64,000 nucleotides of DNA from Chryseobacterium shigense (GCF_014207845.1 NZ_JACHLC010000001.1:310001-374000), one strand, 5' to 3'; shown: positions 26,902-37,455, numbered from the stretch's first letter. The notes: generated from the sequence alone by a model not told the origin. Program-made: numbers and translations.

Positions 26902-29900
26902 CTATATTGTTTTAAACAATATATCAACCTGTTTTCTTGTATTCTCATCAGGGCAGACTTTATAAAATTCTTTAAGAAGATCCAATGAGGATGGTTTTTT
27001 AGGATACTGATTGTTTTGGAGAAAATTTTTCAAAGCTTCATTCACTTTTTCTTCCCCAATCAGTTCGCTTAATTTTACCATAGCCACAGCTCCTTTGGAA
27101 TAGGAAATATGAGGGGTATCCCCTATAGCTTTATAGATCGGGCGGTTCTCAGAAAGTCCTTTTTCGTTATCATAAATCTGTTGGTGTACTTTTATTCTTT
27201 CCATCATTTTTTCCTTGCTGTGCATTTTTTTGTACAGCATCATTTCAGTGTACATAGCAAGAGTTTCTGTAAGCATTACGGCACCTTCTCTGTCATCAGG
27301 ATTAATCTGACTGTTTCCCCACCACAGGTGAGAAAGCTCGTGCCCCGCAAGCTCATTAATTACATCCTGTTTCTTATCTGCATGAATATTGGCATGGAAA
27401 ACCATATCTTCAGGCATAAAAACCGCAGATGGGTAGGCCGTTGCAGCAAATCCCCTGGTAAAAGATGAGATTTCAGCAAAATTGACGGTTTTAAATGGAT
27501 ATTTTCCAAAATTCTGAGTACAGTAATCCAGTGTGATTTTTGCATTTTCAAGCAGGTGGTTTACATTTTCAAAGTGCTTTTTGTGATAAAATACATTCAC
27601 TGCAATGCCTTTGTAGAGAACACTTTTTACCTCATAATCTGCCGAAGAAACTGCAAACCGGAATGGGATGCTTTCTGCTTTATACTGAAAATAATTACGT
27701 CCTGATTTGGTCCATTTTTTAACCAGATCTCCGGTGCCTATGGCGGTTTGGCTTCCTTCTGTGGAAACAGTCATGTCTAAATTGATAAAATCTTTTCTGA
27801 AAACTTCCGGGGCTTCCGGTTTTTTCAACTTTTCCAATATTCTGATGTGATTGTCTTTACGCAATTTTTCATCCTGAATTTCTTCATCTTTCTGATATCC
27901 TATTACCGGATAATACCTGCTGATCCTCATAAAAGAACCATTTTCTATAATAGCATTAAAAGACTGGTGCCCGTTTACAGCATACCATTTATATGATAGT
28001 TTGAAATCAAGATAAGCGGTACCGTTGGGTTGCATGGGTTGCCTTAGTTTAATTTCTGACACATCTTTACTTATTTTTATTGTTTCAGAATTAGCTTGCA
28101 GAGAAGCGGATTCCATCTTAAGGTCAGGATTGAAATGAACCAGGATTTTATCAATCGGCTGATCTGTAACATTGGTCAGCATATATTTCCCGGTAATCTC
28201 ATATGAGTTTTTGGAAGGGTATAACCTGATTTCGGTAACAACATCTGAAATTTCAGGGTGAGGCATATTTTCATATTCCTTAAAATTCTTTTCGTACCGA
28301 ACAGCTTCTATGACTGCTTTTTCTTCATTCTTCGGAATATATCCTTTCATAAAGAAAGTTCCGGCAAAAACTCCTGAAAGAAGTAAAAAAAAGCTGGAAA
28401 TAAGTAAAATAGGATTTCGTTTTTTTGTTCTGAAAATTTTATGAATCATCCATAAAAATGTAATGATTCCGGAACCAAACAGAAGTCTTTCCACGAAAGC
28501 AAAAGCATATGGTCCATATCCATTAAAATCACTGTAGGAGCCTTTGAAATCTGAAAAAATTCTTAACAGCGGATAGGGAAGTATTTTCCCCGAAGCGGGA
28601 CCTGTCAGAAGAAATACGGCTAAAACGGAAACTCCCAGAGCGATAAATTTATTTCTGATATTATGATTGACCAGCAGGATAAACCCTGAGAAAAGCATCA
28701 GCGGAAAAGTATTAAAAAGGAAAACGGGCAGATAAGCTTTCCAGTCGATATGAAAATATTGGTAAACTGCCTGAAATATAATGCCTTCAGTAATTAGAAT
28801 TCCGGTAAAGAAAAAAAGAAGGATACTAATGGAAATAAAATGTCCGGTAAGTTTACTTTTCGAAAAAAAAGTGGTGTTTTCGATCATGGAAAATCCTGAT
28901 GAGTGACTTCTCCAGTAAAGATCATTAATAAAATATGCCACAAGCAAAAAGCCGAACAGAGGGAAATTTTCTGAAATTGTAGTGGCCATAAGACCTGACC
29001 CTGCATATTTCTGGGGAAGCCGGATTCCCTTCTCTATCTCAGCAAACATTTCCATCCCGATGAAAAAGAGTAACAGTATAGAAACCGCAGGAATAGTAAT
29101 GCTTCTGAAAAGATAAATAAGATCAACCCTTGCAAAGGATAAGATGGATCTGAGTATGTTTTTCCAGCCAAAATCTGTCTGCGATACCCTATAAGTAAAA
29201 GTTGGAATACGGATAACTTCAGATTCTGGGATGGCTTTTTTGCTCTTTCGCTTTGAAATATCGGAGAAAGAAAACAAACGATAGGTAAATAGCAGAAATA
29301 CTGCAGAAATGATCAGGAAAATAATACGGTTAAGCAATAAATAACCTGAAAGAGGTATAATTAAAGTGTTTTTTTGTTGAACAGAAAACGCTCTTGCCTC
29401 AAAAAAATAAGCTGATAACCCGAACGGATCCAAAACAGAAGAAATATGCTGTGTTTCTACTGATTGTGGTAAGCTTCCGGCCATAAACGGTGAATTGGAA
29501 AAAACCAAAACCACCATATACAGAACATACAAAAGCAATCCGCCTACTACAACCATAAGCTTTTTCTTAACAGCCAGCGAAACGAAAAACAGGAAACTGC
29601 ATACAAAAAGGCAGTTGATAAACCCAAAAATCAGCATTGGATACAAATAGTATCCTATATTGAAGTAAGACTGCATTTCACTTCCTGTCCGTAAAATCTG
29701 ACCAACAAGAAATCCTGTCATTAAAAGGGAAAAGCTTAAAAAAGTCTGCAGGAAATAAGTAATGAATTTCCCGCTTAGATAAGTCCATGTAGAAAAGGGA
29801 AATGAGAATAGAATAAGATCAAATTTTGAATCCTGATCCTTAAAAAGCAACTGTACAGCAAAAATTACAGCAATAAACAGGATTGAAAGACTTAACATTC

Positions 29901-30069
29901 CTGTCATAAAACCGATGGTATAGGGAGAGTTCAGGTAAATACCATCTCCTGCCGTAAGATTGAACTGATTACCGCAGAAAACACCGATGCTTACTAAGAT
30001 AAAAGCAATAAGATAAGCAGGCCAGCGCTTGGAAATGCGTCCGGCTTCAAATAAAAATATAGCGTTCAT
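26902..30069 (-). CDS. ABC-2 type permease fused to M1-family aminopeptidase
   Basis: 1055 residues. The first about 570 residues hold roughly twelve membrane helices in two ABC-2-type permease-like halves (for example AYLIAFILVSIGVFCGNQFN, later FARVDLIYLFRSITIPAVSIL). The C-terminal about 470 residues are an M1 zinc aminopeptidase with HELSHLWWGN (HExxH) and the third ligand in LTETLAMYTEMML; a GxMEN-type motif is not obvious, but GFAATAYPSAVF near 850 occupies that place. It follows the ATPase gene by 2 bases, so the transporter and peptidase are made together. The role may be lantibiotic or peptide export coupled to processing; this is inferred. Confidence 0.9.
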   Translation of the reverse strand: MNAIFLFEAGRISKRWPAYLIAFILVSIGVFCGNQFNLTAGDGIYLNSPYTIGFMTGMLSLSILFIAVIFAVQLLFKDQDSKFDLILFSFPFSTWTYLSGKFITYFLQTFLSFSLLMTGFLVGQILRTGSEMQSYFNIGYYLYPMLIFGFINCLFVCSFLFFVSLAVKKKLMVVVGGLLLYVLYMVVLVFSNSPFMAGSLPQSVETQHISSVLDPFGLSAYFFEARAFSVQQKNTLIIPLSGYLLLNRIIFLIISAVFLLFTYRLFSFSDISKRKSKKAIPESEVIRIPTFTYRVSQTDFGWKNILRSILSFARVDLIYLFRSITIPAVSILLLFFIGMEMFAEIEKGIRLPQKYAGSGLMATTISENFPLFGFLLVAYFINDLYWRSHSSGFSMIENTTFFSKSKLTGHFISISILLFFFTGILITEGIIFQAVYQYFHIDWKAYLPVFLFNTFPLMLFSGFILLVNHNIRNKFIALGVSVLAVFLLTGPASGKILPYPLLRIFSDFKGSYSDFNGYGPYAFAFVERLLFGSGIITFLWMIHKIFRTKKRNPILLISSFFLLLSGVFAGTFFMKGYIPKNEEKAVIEAVRYEKNFKEYENMPHPEISDVVTEIRLYPSKNSYEITGKYMLTNVTDQPIDKILVHFNPDLKMESASLQANSETIKISKDVSEIKLRQPMQPNGTAYLDFKLSYKWYAVNGHQSFNAIIENGSFMRISRYYPVIGYQKDEEIQDEKLRKDNHIRILEKLKKPEAPEVFRKDFINLDMTVSTEGSQTAIGTGDLVKKWTKSGRNYFQYKAESIPFRFAVSSADYEVKSVLYKGIAVNVFYHKKHFENVNHLLENAKITLDYCTQNFGKYPFKTVNFAEISSFTRGFAATAYPSAVFMPEDMVFHANIHADKKQDVINELAGHELSHLWWGNSQINPDDREGAVMLTETLAMYTEMMLYKKMHSKEKMMERIKVHQQIYDNEKGLSENRPIYKAIGDTPHISYSKGAVAMVKLSELIGEEKVNEALKNFLQNNQYPKKPSSLDLLKEFYKVCPDENTRKQVDILFKTI

Positions 30070-30071
30070 GA

Positions 30072-30944
30072 TTAAGGTTTTTGTGTGAGAGTATGGAAAT
30101 AAACGTGCTCCAGAAGTGGATTTACAGCATCAAAACCCTCAGGCTTTTCTTTTGAAAATACCGTAATGTTAAGCTCTCTTTCAATCAGTTGCCGGCTGAT
30201 GATCTCGTGGCTGGACTGATAATTTTCCAGTTCACTTTTATCTATCGGTTTTGACCATATTCTGTTTTCCAGTTCAGAAATCAATTCTGCCGGTTTTCCT
30301 TTTCTGAGGATCTGCCCTTTATTCATAACTGCCATTTCTGAACATAGATTTCTGACATCTTCCACCAAATGGGTGGAAAGGATAACAATAACGTCCTGAC
30401 TGATTTCGTTCAAAAGGGAATTGAAGCGGTTACGTTCCTCAGGATCGAGGCCGGCAGTAGGTTCATCCACAATAATGATCTTGGGATTTCCCAGCAAGGC
30501 CTGAGCGACACCAAAGCGTTGTTTCATTCCCCCGGAAAAAGTATGGACCTCTTTTTTCCTGAATTCTGAAAGATTGACTTTTTCAAGCAGGTTGAGAATC
30601 TGATTTTTACGCTCGGTTTTATTGGTAATTCCTTTTAATATGGCAATATGCTCCAGAAGATCATAGGCTGAAACTTTAGGATAGACCCCGAAATCCTGTG
30701 GAAGAAAACCCAGATTCCGCTTGATGTGGTCAGGATCTTTTGAAACGTCTGTCCTGTTAAAAATAATATTTCCGGAAGTCGGTTTTTGCAGTCCTACAAT
30801 GGTTTTCATTAATGAGGATTTTCCGGCACCATTCGGACCAAGCAGGCCGAACATACCGTTTGTGATATCAAGCGATATATCTTTAACCGCCTGATAACCA
30901 TTTCTGTAAGTGAGGCTGAGGTTGTTGATTGTTAAGGTATTCAT
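30072..30944 (-). CDS. ABC transporter ATP-binding protein
   Basis: 290 residues. The nucleotide-binding domain is complete: Walker A GPNGAGKSS (about 36-44), Q-loop LPQDFG, signature FSGGMKQR (about 139-146), Walker B IIIVDEPTAGLD and the switch His in STHLVED. A C-terminal extension of about 80 residues, as in ABC-2/drug exporters of the CcmA type, follows. It is the first gene of a two-gene operon with the permease-M1 fusion, 2 bases apart. The complex probably exports a substrate across the inner membrane. The substrate is unknown. Confidence 0.95.
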   Translation of the reverse strand: MNTLTINNLSLTYRNGYQAVKDISLDITNGMFGLLGPNGAGKSSLMKTIVGLQKPTSGNIIFNRTDVSKDPDHIKRNLGFLPQDFGVYPKVSAYDLLEHIAILKGITNKTERKNQILNLLEKVNLSEFRKKEVHTFSGGMKQRFGVAQALLGNPKIIIVDEPTAGLDPEERNRFNSLLNEISQDVIVILSTHLVEDVRNLCSEMAVMNKGQILRKGKPAELISELENRIWSKPIDKSELENYQSSHEIISRQLIERELNITVFSKEKPEGFDAVNPLLEHVYFHTLTQKP

Positions 30945-31118
30945 ATGATGAGGTTTGGATAATAGATGGATAAGGCAGACCTGTATGGCTGCTTAAAAGA
31001 AGGAAGTTGGAAGAAGGAGGATGAAAGTTATTGAGGAGGAATCAGGATTTTAGATTGAGGTTAAGATTGATATGTTTTCAAATTTTAGACCTCGAAACCG
31101 TATCCCGTAACTCAAAAA

Positions 31119-31322
31119 CTATTCCCGGTACTCAAGAATATCACCCGGCTGGCATTCCAGGATTTTGCAGATGGCTTCAAGGGTATCGAAGCGCACTCCT
31201 TTGGCTTTGCCGGTTTTAAGAATAGAGAGGTTAACGGGTGTAATTCCCAGTTTTTCTGCCAATTCTTTACTCTGCATTTTTCGTTTGGCCAGCATGACAT
31301 CTAAGTTGACTATAATTGGCAT
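31119..31322 (-). CDS. XRE-family small DNA-binding regulator (YozG-type)
   Basis: 67 residues from ATG 31320-31322. It starts MPIIVNLDVMLAKRKMQSKE and reads as a complete Cro/C1 helix-turn-helix: LAEKLGITPVNLSILKTGKAKGVRFDTLEAICKILECQPGDILEY. A longer frame adds 44 residues that overlap the upstream DUF2975 gene and are rejected. It lies one base behind the DUF2975 stop, so the two are translationally coupled. This regulator-membrane protein pairing is widespread in Firmicutes and Bacteroidota, and may sense a membrane state. Confidence 0.92.
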   Translation of the reverse strand: MPIIVNLDVMLAKRKMQSKELAEKLGITPVNLSILKTGKAKGVRFDTLEAICKILECQPGDILEYRE

Positions 31323-31323
31323 G

Positions 31324-31839
31324 TTATATAAATAGGTCTTGTTCGTTTTGCAAATGTAGTCCTTGCTTGAAGATATTCGCAAGAAACAGACAGAAAATTC
31401 CAAGCATGAAATGGATAAAAACCAGTCCCCAGATAATACTTTCAACTTCCACAAAAAAGCTTGCTGTAACTACCACAGGCAATGGAATGAAAATATTATA
31501 CATGTAAAATCTCTTAAGCTGAAGTATATTTTCTGTTGTAAACAGTTTTGACTGAAAAAATACTTTGAAAACTAACGCCGAAAGCCAGAAAAAAATTCCA
31601 TAGGAAATTAAAACCAGTAAGAATGAGAAAATGATATACGGATAATTATTTTCAATGTTCAAAAATGGTTGCTCCGTAAAAGGATAATTGATGTGAAGAA
31701 ACTGACCGTTCTTGTAAGGTGTAACAGCAAAACCTGTAATCAAAGAGAACATGGAGTACGCTAAAGTAATCAGGTAACCTGCTGATAATACGATGCAGAT
31801 ATAGTACAGGATTCTCGAAATAATTTTGGTCTGGTTCAT
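31324..31839 (-). CDS. DUF2975 membrane protein
   Basis: 171 residues with four hydrophobic helices (about 7-33, 67-90, 110-130, 137-160). DUF2975 proteins are almost always found beside a small XRE regulator of the YozG type, as here, where the regulator starts one base after this stop. A membrane sensor or anti-regulator role has been suggested from context only. Its single promoter would lie in the 250-base A/T-rich region before the divergent T9SS gene. Confidence 0.85.
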   Translation of the reverse strand: MNQTKIISRILYYICIVLSAGYLITLAYSMFSLITGFAVTPYKNGQFLHINYPFTEQPFLNIENNYPYIIFSFLLVLISYGIFFWLSALVFKVFFQSKLFTTENILQLKRFYMYNIFIPLPVVVTASFFVEVESIIWGLVFIHFMLGIFCLFLANIFKQGLHLQNEQDLFI

Positions 31840-32090
31840 GGCAATAATTATTTAACTATTGCAAATGTATAATTAATTATCGTAAAACAATAATTATTTT
31901 AAATAAAATTTTATTTTTGATATAGTTTCAGAAGAAATTAAATCTCTCGAGAATTGGCATTTCCAGTTAAATTTAGTGATAAAATAAGGAAACATTTGTG
32001 TTTCAACTTATTGCTGTACAGTTTCTTGATAAACATTCGGTTACAAAAGATGCATTTTATTATATTTACCATTATAAAACTGAACTTTTC

Positions 32091-33641
32091 ATGAAAAAAA
32101 TACTTTACTTTTTATTATTTACACTATATTATACAAGTCTTCACTCCCAGGCGCCTTCCATTCAGTGGGGAAAATCATTGGGAGGAAGCCTTGGTGATTG
32201 GGCTTATTCTGTAGAACAGACTTCAGACGGCGGTTATATTGTTGCCGGAATGTCTAACTCCGTAAATGGAGATGTTACAGGCAATCATGGAGGTTCCGAT
32301 TATTGGGTTGTAAAGCTTGATGCTTCGGGAAATATGCAATGGCAGAAGTCTCTGGGTGGAAGCGGTGCTGATACAGCACAATCTGTCCGGCAAACTTCAG
32401 ACGGCGGATATATCGTAGCCGGATATTCTCTGTCTGCAGATGGGGATATTACAGGAAATCACGGAAATTTTGATTATTGGATTGTAAAGCTTGATACTTC
32501 AGGAAATATACAATGGCAGAAATCGCTGGGTGGAAGCAGTAATGATTCAGCACAATCTATCCAGCAAACTTCAGATGGCGGATATGTTGTAGCCGGATAT
32601 TCTATGTCTGCAAACGGAGATGTTACGGGAAATCATGGAGGCTCTGATTACTGGATTGTAAAGCTTGATATTTCGGGAAATATACAATGGGAAAAATCAT
32701 TTGGAGGAAGTGGTGAAGATGAAGCCATGTCTATTCAGCAAACTGGTGATGGCGGATATATTGTTGCCGGCTCGTCTGTTAATTCTACAGATGGAGATGT
32801 TACAGTTAACCATGGGAATTATGACTACTGGATTGTAAAACTGGATACTTCAGGGAATATACAATGGCAGAAATCATTAGGCGGAATAGGCAATGATATT
32901 GCACGTTCTATTCGGCAGACCTTTGATGGAGGCTATATTGTTGCCGGAATCTCTTCTGATTCAATAATTGGAGAAACTCCCACTTATCCGGGCATTCCTG
33001 ATTACTGGGTTGTAAAATTAGACGGAGCAGGGAATGTACAGTGGCACAAACTTTTCGGCGGAAGCGGGCACGATAATGCAGAGGCTGTCCGGGAGACGGT
33101 GGATGGAGGATATATTGTTGCAGGCTGGTCAGTGTCTACAGACGGACATGTTACCGGAAATCATGGTAATCGTGATTACTGGATTGCAAAAATTGATAAT
33201 CTGGGCAATCTTCAGTGGCAAAAATGTCTGGGAGGGTCCAATGTTGAATATTTAAGCTCTATTGAGCAGACTAATGATGATGGTTATATTATTTCAGGAG
33301 GTTCTTTTTCTACCAACGGAGATGTTTCGGGAAACCACGGATCGCTTGACTTCTGGATAGTAAAATTACATCCGGCTCAACTGGGAGTTTCTGAAAATAC
33401 TCTGATTGATAAACCTCTTCTGTACCCGAACCCGGCAAAAGATCATGTGTTTCTTGACCGCCTTCCGGGTGAAACCGTTGTAAGTATTACCGATAGGTCC
33501 GGAAGAAAACTTTTCAGTCAAAAATACAATGATGAAAAGATAACTGTGCATACTGCGCAATTTATAAACGGAGTTTATTTTGTTCAGGTTCAGCATAAGG
33601 GAGAAATCATTCTGTCTGAAAAAATAATTATAGAGAGATAA
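32091..33641 (+). CDS. T9SS-secreted repeat protein with type A sorting domain
   Basis: 516 residues from ATG 32091, which begins a signal peptide (MKKILYFLLFTLYYTSLHSQ). Seven tandem repeats of about 57 residues follow, with the pattern LGGSgxDxaxSixQTsDGGYIVAGxS, GDVTGNHG, DYWIVKLDtsGNiQWqK. This resembles beta-propeller-like repeats. The C-terminal 80 residues (LLYPNPAKDHVFL, VSITDRSGRKL, GVYFVQVQHKGEIILSEKII) are a type A sorting domain for the type IX secretion system. The protein is expected at the cell surface or outside. The repeats differ slightly, most in number five (THYPGIP-like insert). Confidence 0.93.
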   Translation: MKKILYFLLFTLYYTSLHSQAPSIQWGKSLGGSLGDWAYSVEQTSDGGYIVAGMSNSVNGDVTGNHGGSDYWVVKLDASGNMQWQKSLGGSGADTAQSVRQTSDGGYIVAGYSLSADGDITGNHGNFDYWIVKLDTSGNIQWQKSLGGSSNDSAQSIQQTSDGGYVVAGYSMSANGDVTGNHGGSDYWIVKLDISGNIQWEKSFGGSGEDEAMSIQQTGDGGYIVAGSSVNSTDGDVTVNHGNYDYWIVKLDTSGNIQWQKSLGGIGNDIARSIRQTFDGGYIVAGISSDSIIGETPTYPGIPDYWVVKLDGAGNVQWHKLFGGSGHDNAEAVRETVDGGYIVAGWSVSTDGHVTGNHGNRDYWIAKIDNLGNLQWQKCLGGSNVEYLSSIEQTNDDGYIISGGSFSTNGDVSGNHGSLDFWIVKLHPAQLGVSENTLIDKPLLYPNPAKDHVFLDRLPGETVVSITDRSGRKLFSQKYNDEKITVHTAQFINGVYFVQVQHKGEIILSEKIIIER

Positions 33642-33682
33642 TCTCAATACATCAGGTTACATTTATAAACAAAAGCACTACA

Positions 33683-34027
33683 ATGGCTTATAGTATTGAA
33701 CTGGCGGACAGGATTTGTGAACGGCTTTCAGAGGTTTCTGGTATTGATATTCAGGAAAAGAAAATGTTCAGCGGATTGTCCTTTTTGGTTAATGGCAAAA
33801 TGTGCATCAACGTAAGCCATGATAACATGATGTGCCGTTACCATCCCGATCTGGAAGAGGAGGTTTCAGAGAAAACAGGATTTCTTCCGATGATGATGAA
33901 AAGGAAACAGCTTAAAGGATACTGCTATGTGGAACCTGCGGGATTTCAAAAACGGGATGATTTCGAATACTGGATTAAAATATGCCTGGATTATAATATA
34001 GTTGCCAAAGCTTCAAAGAAAAAATAA
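33683..34027 (+). CDS. TfoX/Sxy N-terminal domain protein
   Basis: 114 residues of the TfoX N-terminal domain type: RICERLSEVSGIDIQEKKMFSGLSFLVNGKMCINVSHDNMMCRYHP, then KGYCYVEPAGFQKRDDFEYWIKICLDYN. In gammaproteobacteria TfoX promotes competence, but most single-domain members such as this have no known role. The longer C-terminal domain is absent. It follows the T9SS gene by 41 bases in the same direction and may be read with it. Confidence 0.88.
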   Translation: MAYSIELADRICERLSEVSGIDIQEKKMFSGLSFLVNGKMCINVSHDNMMCRYHPDLEEEVSEKTGFLPMMMKRKQLKGYCYVEPAGFQKRDDFEYWIKICLDYNIVAKASKKK

Positions 34028-34104
34028 TCTTACTATTCTTAACTAACTTCTGATATTTTGAAATGTAACCATTAAGGTCAGTTGAGTTGTTAAGAATACT
34101 AAGA

Positions 34105-35163
34105 TTAACTGTACAATTTTTCCCGTATTTCTATTAAGATTTTCTCTGTCTTTTCTGCATCCGGATAATCGGGAAGAGTAGAAATGGAATGATAATATTC
34201 TATAGATGCTATCAAATCCTCTGCTTTTTGCATAACGGATTCATAAGACCAGTTTCCGGCTTTGATTTCCAATAGTTCATCCCTGTTATCTACACGGATC
34301 TGCAAAGAATTTGTTTTGAATATCTGTTCACAGGACTGCAGTAAACGGATGGTATGCATCATGTTTTTACTGTCATAGTTCTGTCCGTGCTCCTGATTGA
34401 CATTGTAACGGTCTTCATTACGTTCGGAAACCCATTTCCAGTATTCCCTGTAGTCTTTGCAGTAAGTGGAGTAGGCATCCAGATTGCAGAAGAGATACGC
34501 TGCCGGCTTTTCGTCTTTCGGAACGGATGATACGGAAACCTGGTTGGCTTCTTCATGCTGTATAATTCCTTTATAACCAAAATTTCCGGATTCATCATAA
34601 AACAGGGCATACATTCCTTTGGTATTCCCGATATTGGTGAGTCCACATTTTTCCTGTATTTTACCATTCTCTGAAAGCCATTTTTTCAATGAAACCGAAC
34701 CCTGATCTTCAAGAATATAGCAGAAATCAAGCACAGATTTTCTTTCTTTTTCTATTGGATTAAGGATCTTTTTGTTGAGTCCTTTGGCTTTCCTGATCTG
34801 TGAAACAGCGTATCCGGCAAAGGTATCTTTACATAATTTTGATAAGAAATCTTCAGTCCGGAGAAGATTCATCAGGGGATTTTTATAAATAATACAGTCT
34901 TCCGTACTCGCCAGCACTTCCAGGATATTAGGATTGTTTTTTTGTAACAGTTCCACAAATCTTCCGATCTCGTAATAAGTAATATCATTCGTTTCATTGG
35001 AGATCTGAGGAATATAATTCAGTCCGAAAAACTGATCTTTGGGAAGATAATAAACCCCACGTATATCCGTGTCGGAATTTTCCGTTGCAAGTCCGAAAGA
35101 TCTGCTTCCAGAAATGGTTTCGAGGAGGATGAGGTTATTGTTTTTTAGAAATTCAATAGTCAT
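34105..35163 (-). CDS. RlaP-type (PF10127-like) nucleotidyltransferase, long form
   Basis: 352 residues. The DNA polymerase beta-like nucleotidyltransferase core is visible as ISGSRSFGLATENSDTDIRG (G19-S-R at 19-21; D31 and D33 metal ligands). A long helical region follows, with strings such as SQIRKAKGLNKKILNPIEKER and GQNYDSKNMMHTIRLLQSCEQI, which match the RNA-repair-associated polymerase-beta group RlaP. Such enzymes are thought to repair or add nucleotides to RNA ends. It is the last gene of a four-gene operon, 10 bases after the ATP-grasp gene, and rtcB lies 4.4 kb away. The role in RNA repair is inferred from family and context. Confidence 0.85.
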   Translation of the reverse strand: MTIEFLKNNNLILLETISGSRSFGLATENSDTDIRGVYYLPKDQFFGLNYIPQISNETNDITYYEIGRFVELLQKNNPNILEVLASTEDCIIYKNPLMNLLRTEDFLSKLCKDTFAGYAVSQIRKAKGLNKKILNPIEKERKSVLDFCYILEDQGSVSLKKWLSENGKIQEKCGLTNIGNTKGMYALFYDESGNFGYKGIIQHEEANQVSVSSVPKDEKPAAYLFCNLDAYSTYCKDYREYWKWVSERNEDRYNVNQEHGQNYDSKNMMHTIRLLQSCEQIFKTNSLQIRVDNRDELLEIKAGNWSYESVMQKAEDLIASIEYYHSISTLPDYPDAEKTEKILIEIREKLYS

Positions 35164-35173
35164 AGTTTCATTT

Positions 35174-35908
35174 TTATAGATTCTTCACACAACTTTCCAC
35201 AATCACTTCCAAAGCCTTCTCCGCATCACAGGCATATAAACCTGAACACCATGCCGGATTCGCTTCAATTAAAGCCCAGCCTTTTCCTTTGATCATTCCA
35301 AAATCAAGAACGATGGCTTTTGGAAGAGTTTCAGAATATTGCTTAATGAAATTATTGAAAAATTCAGACAAATCTTTTTGCTCGGTTTCAGAGAGCGGAC
35401 CTGTGTTGAAACTGTTGTTTCGCCAATATGAAGAATGGGTCTTTATTTCATTGTTTAAAACAAAGCATCTTACTTCCAGTTCCCATTCCACAATTTCTGA
35501 TGTGAAGACCATGCTGTTCAGATCCAGGGAATCAAATCCTTTGATATCCGTTATTTTTTCATAGACACCGGCTTTGAAGCTTTTAAAATCAGAACACTTG
35601 ATAAAAATATTTTCCTGATCGATATTTTGCTTCAACTGACCATAAGAAATTTTGCGTTTTGTAAATGTTTCAGAAATTAAGGAAAGCCAGTTGTCATCAG
35701 GTTTCAAAAGCGTCAGTCCACACTGGTCCGAAACAATTTCCGCATAAATATCTTCGCCATACACAGCAATAACATCATCCCGGAACTCTTCCGGAACATT
35801 CCATTTGGCATTGAAACGATTCAGCTCGTAGGGCGAATTAATCGATGCTTTTTTCAGGTTATTGCTGTCTTCCGTATACATAGGCGAAAGCGCTATTATA
35901 TTTTTCAT
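35174..35908 (-). CDS. ATP-grasp domain protein (R2K clade-like)
   Basis: 244 residues. The second half shows ATP-grasp features: VEWELEVRCFVLNNEIKTHSSYW (strand and nucleotide-site residues), then LPKAIVLDFGMIKGKGWALIEANPAWCSGLYACD with the Asp and Glu-x-Asn metal ligands near the end. I recall ATP-grasp proteins of the R2K clade next to RlaP and RtcB in bacterial RNA-repair and conflict gene groups. ATP-grasp enzymes form carboxylate-amine type bonds, so it may modify a protein, peptide or RNA end. It lies between an SMI1-like gene (11 bases) and an RlaP gene (10 bases), so they are co-transcribed. The substrate is unknown. Confidence 0.8.
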   Translation of the reverse strand: MKNIIALSPMYTEDSNNLKKASINSPYELNRFNAKWNVPEEFRDDVIAVYGEDIYAEIVSDQCGLTLLKPDDNWLSLISETFTKRKISYGQLKQNIDQENIFIKCSDFKSFKAGVYEKITDIKGFDSLDLNSMVFTSEIVEWELEVRCFVLNNEIKTHSSYWRNNSFNTGPLSETEQKDLSEFFNNFIKQYSETLPKAIVLDFGMIKGKGWALIEANPAWCSGLYACDAEKALEVIVESCVKNL

Positions 35909-35919
35909 TGGATGTGTTT

Positions 35920-36561
35920 TTACATGGTATGTTTTTTTAGTATCAGTTCACTTACCAAACGGTAATGATTTAATATTTTATATTGTATTTCCGCTCCGTT
36001 GAATACTATTTTTTCACTCATTCCATGATAGCATCCTCCGGAATATCCCTTTTTATCGCTGGTAAGAATCAGGTATTCTGCGCCTCCGCAATCAGAATAA
36101 ACATCCATTACGATCATGAGTTCCTCCTGATTTCTGCCGCGTTCTTCATAACATTGATCAAGGAATGACAAATCTATATGTTTGGCTTCGAATTTATTTT
36201 CTTTAATCATAAACTCGCATTCTCCTTCTTCCATTATTTTCTGAAGCCATTCATAATCTGCTTCTTCTCCGAATGTCTCATAGAATCTTTTGACTATATA
36301 ATTCACAAAATCTTTTGTATAAAAGATGATTTCATAAAGATAATCATGTCTTTCTTCCCAGAAAACCCGGTAATAAAAATTAGTTTCAGGAACCTTGTAT
36401 TTGGTGAAAAACTCTTTATAAACGTCAGGCACAATCAGTCCGTATTCTTCCTTAAGATATTCACATCTTTTGATGAAAGGATGATTTGAAAAATCTGGAA
36501 CAGTAATTTTTCGCTCAGGGATTGAAGTGTTTTTCTTTTTTAAAAAGTTAAATAGTTTCAT
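35920..36561 (-). CDS. Hypothetical protein, possibly SMI1/KNR4-like
   Basis: 213 residues, acidic and without signal peptide. The start KLFNFLKKKNTSIPERKI is followed by PFIKRCEYLKEEYGLIVPDVYKEFFTKYK, a helix-rich pattern resembling SMI1/KNR4 domains, which often serve as immunity or binding modules. The latter half has many aromatic and acidic residues (YSDCGGAEYLILTSDKKGYSGGCYHGMSEK). The match is by eye only and weak. It is the second gene of the operon, 5 bases after one nucleotidyltransferase gene and 11 before the ATP-grasp gene. Confidence 0.55.
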   Translation of the reverse strand: MKLFNFLKKKNTSIPERKITVPDFSNHPFIKRCEYLKEEYGLIVPDVYKEFFTKYKVPETNFYYRVFWEERHDYLYEIIFYTKDFVNYIVKRFYETFGEEADYEWLQKIMEEGECEFMIKENKFEAKHIDLSFLDQCYEERGRNQEELMIVMDVYSDCGGAEYLILTSDKKGYSGGCYHGMSEKIVFNGAEIQYKILNHYRLVSELILKKHTM

Positions 36562-36566
36562 CTTTT

Positions 36567-37319
<753 letters not shown>

Positions 37320-37455
37320 TTAATTTTAATGCAAAGTAAGAGGGTAAGTGCGTAGTCTTTTTGCGTAGAAAAATAAGCTGTGGAGATTTTAGGATTGAAG
37401 AATATCGAAACTTAAAATAAAAGCTATAGATGAACAACAAAAGCAATTATATATA

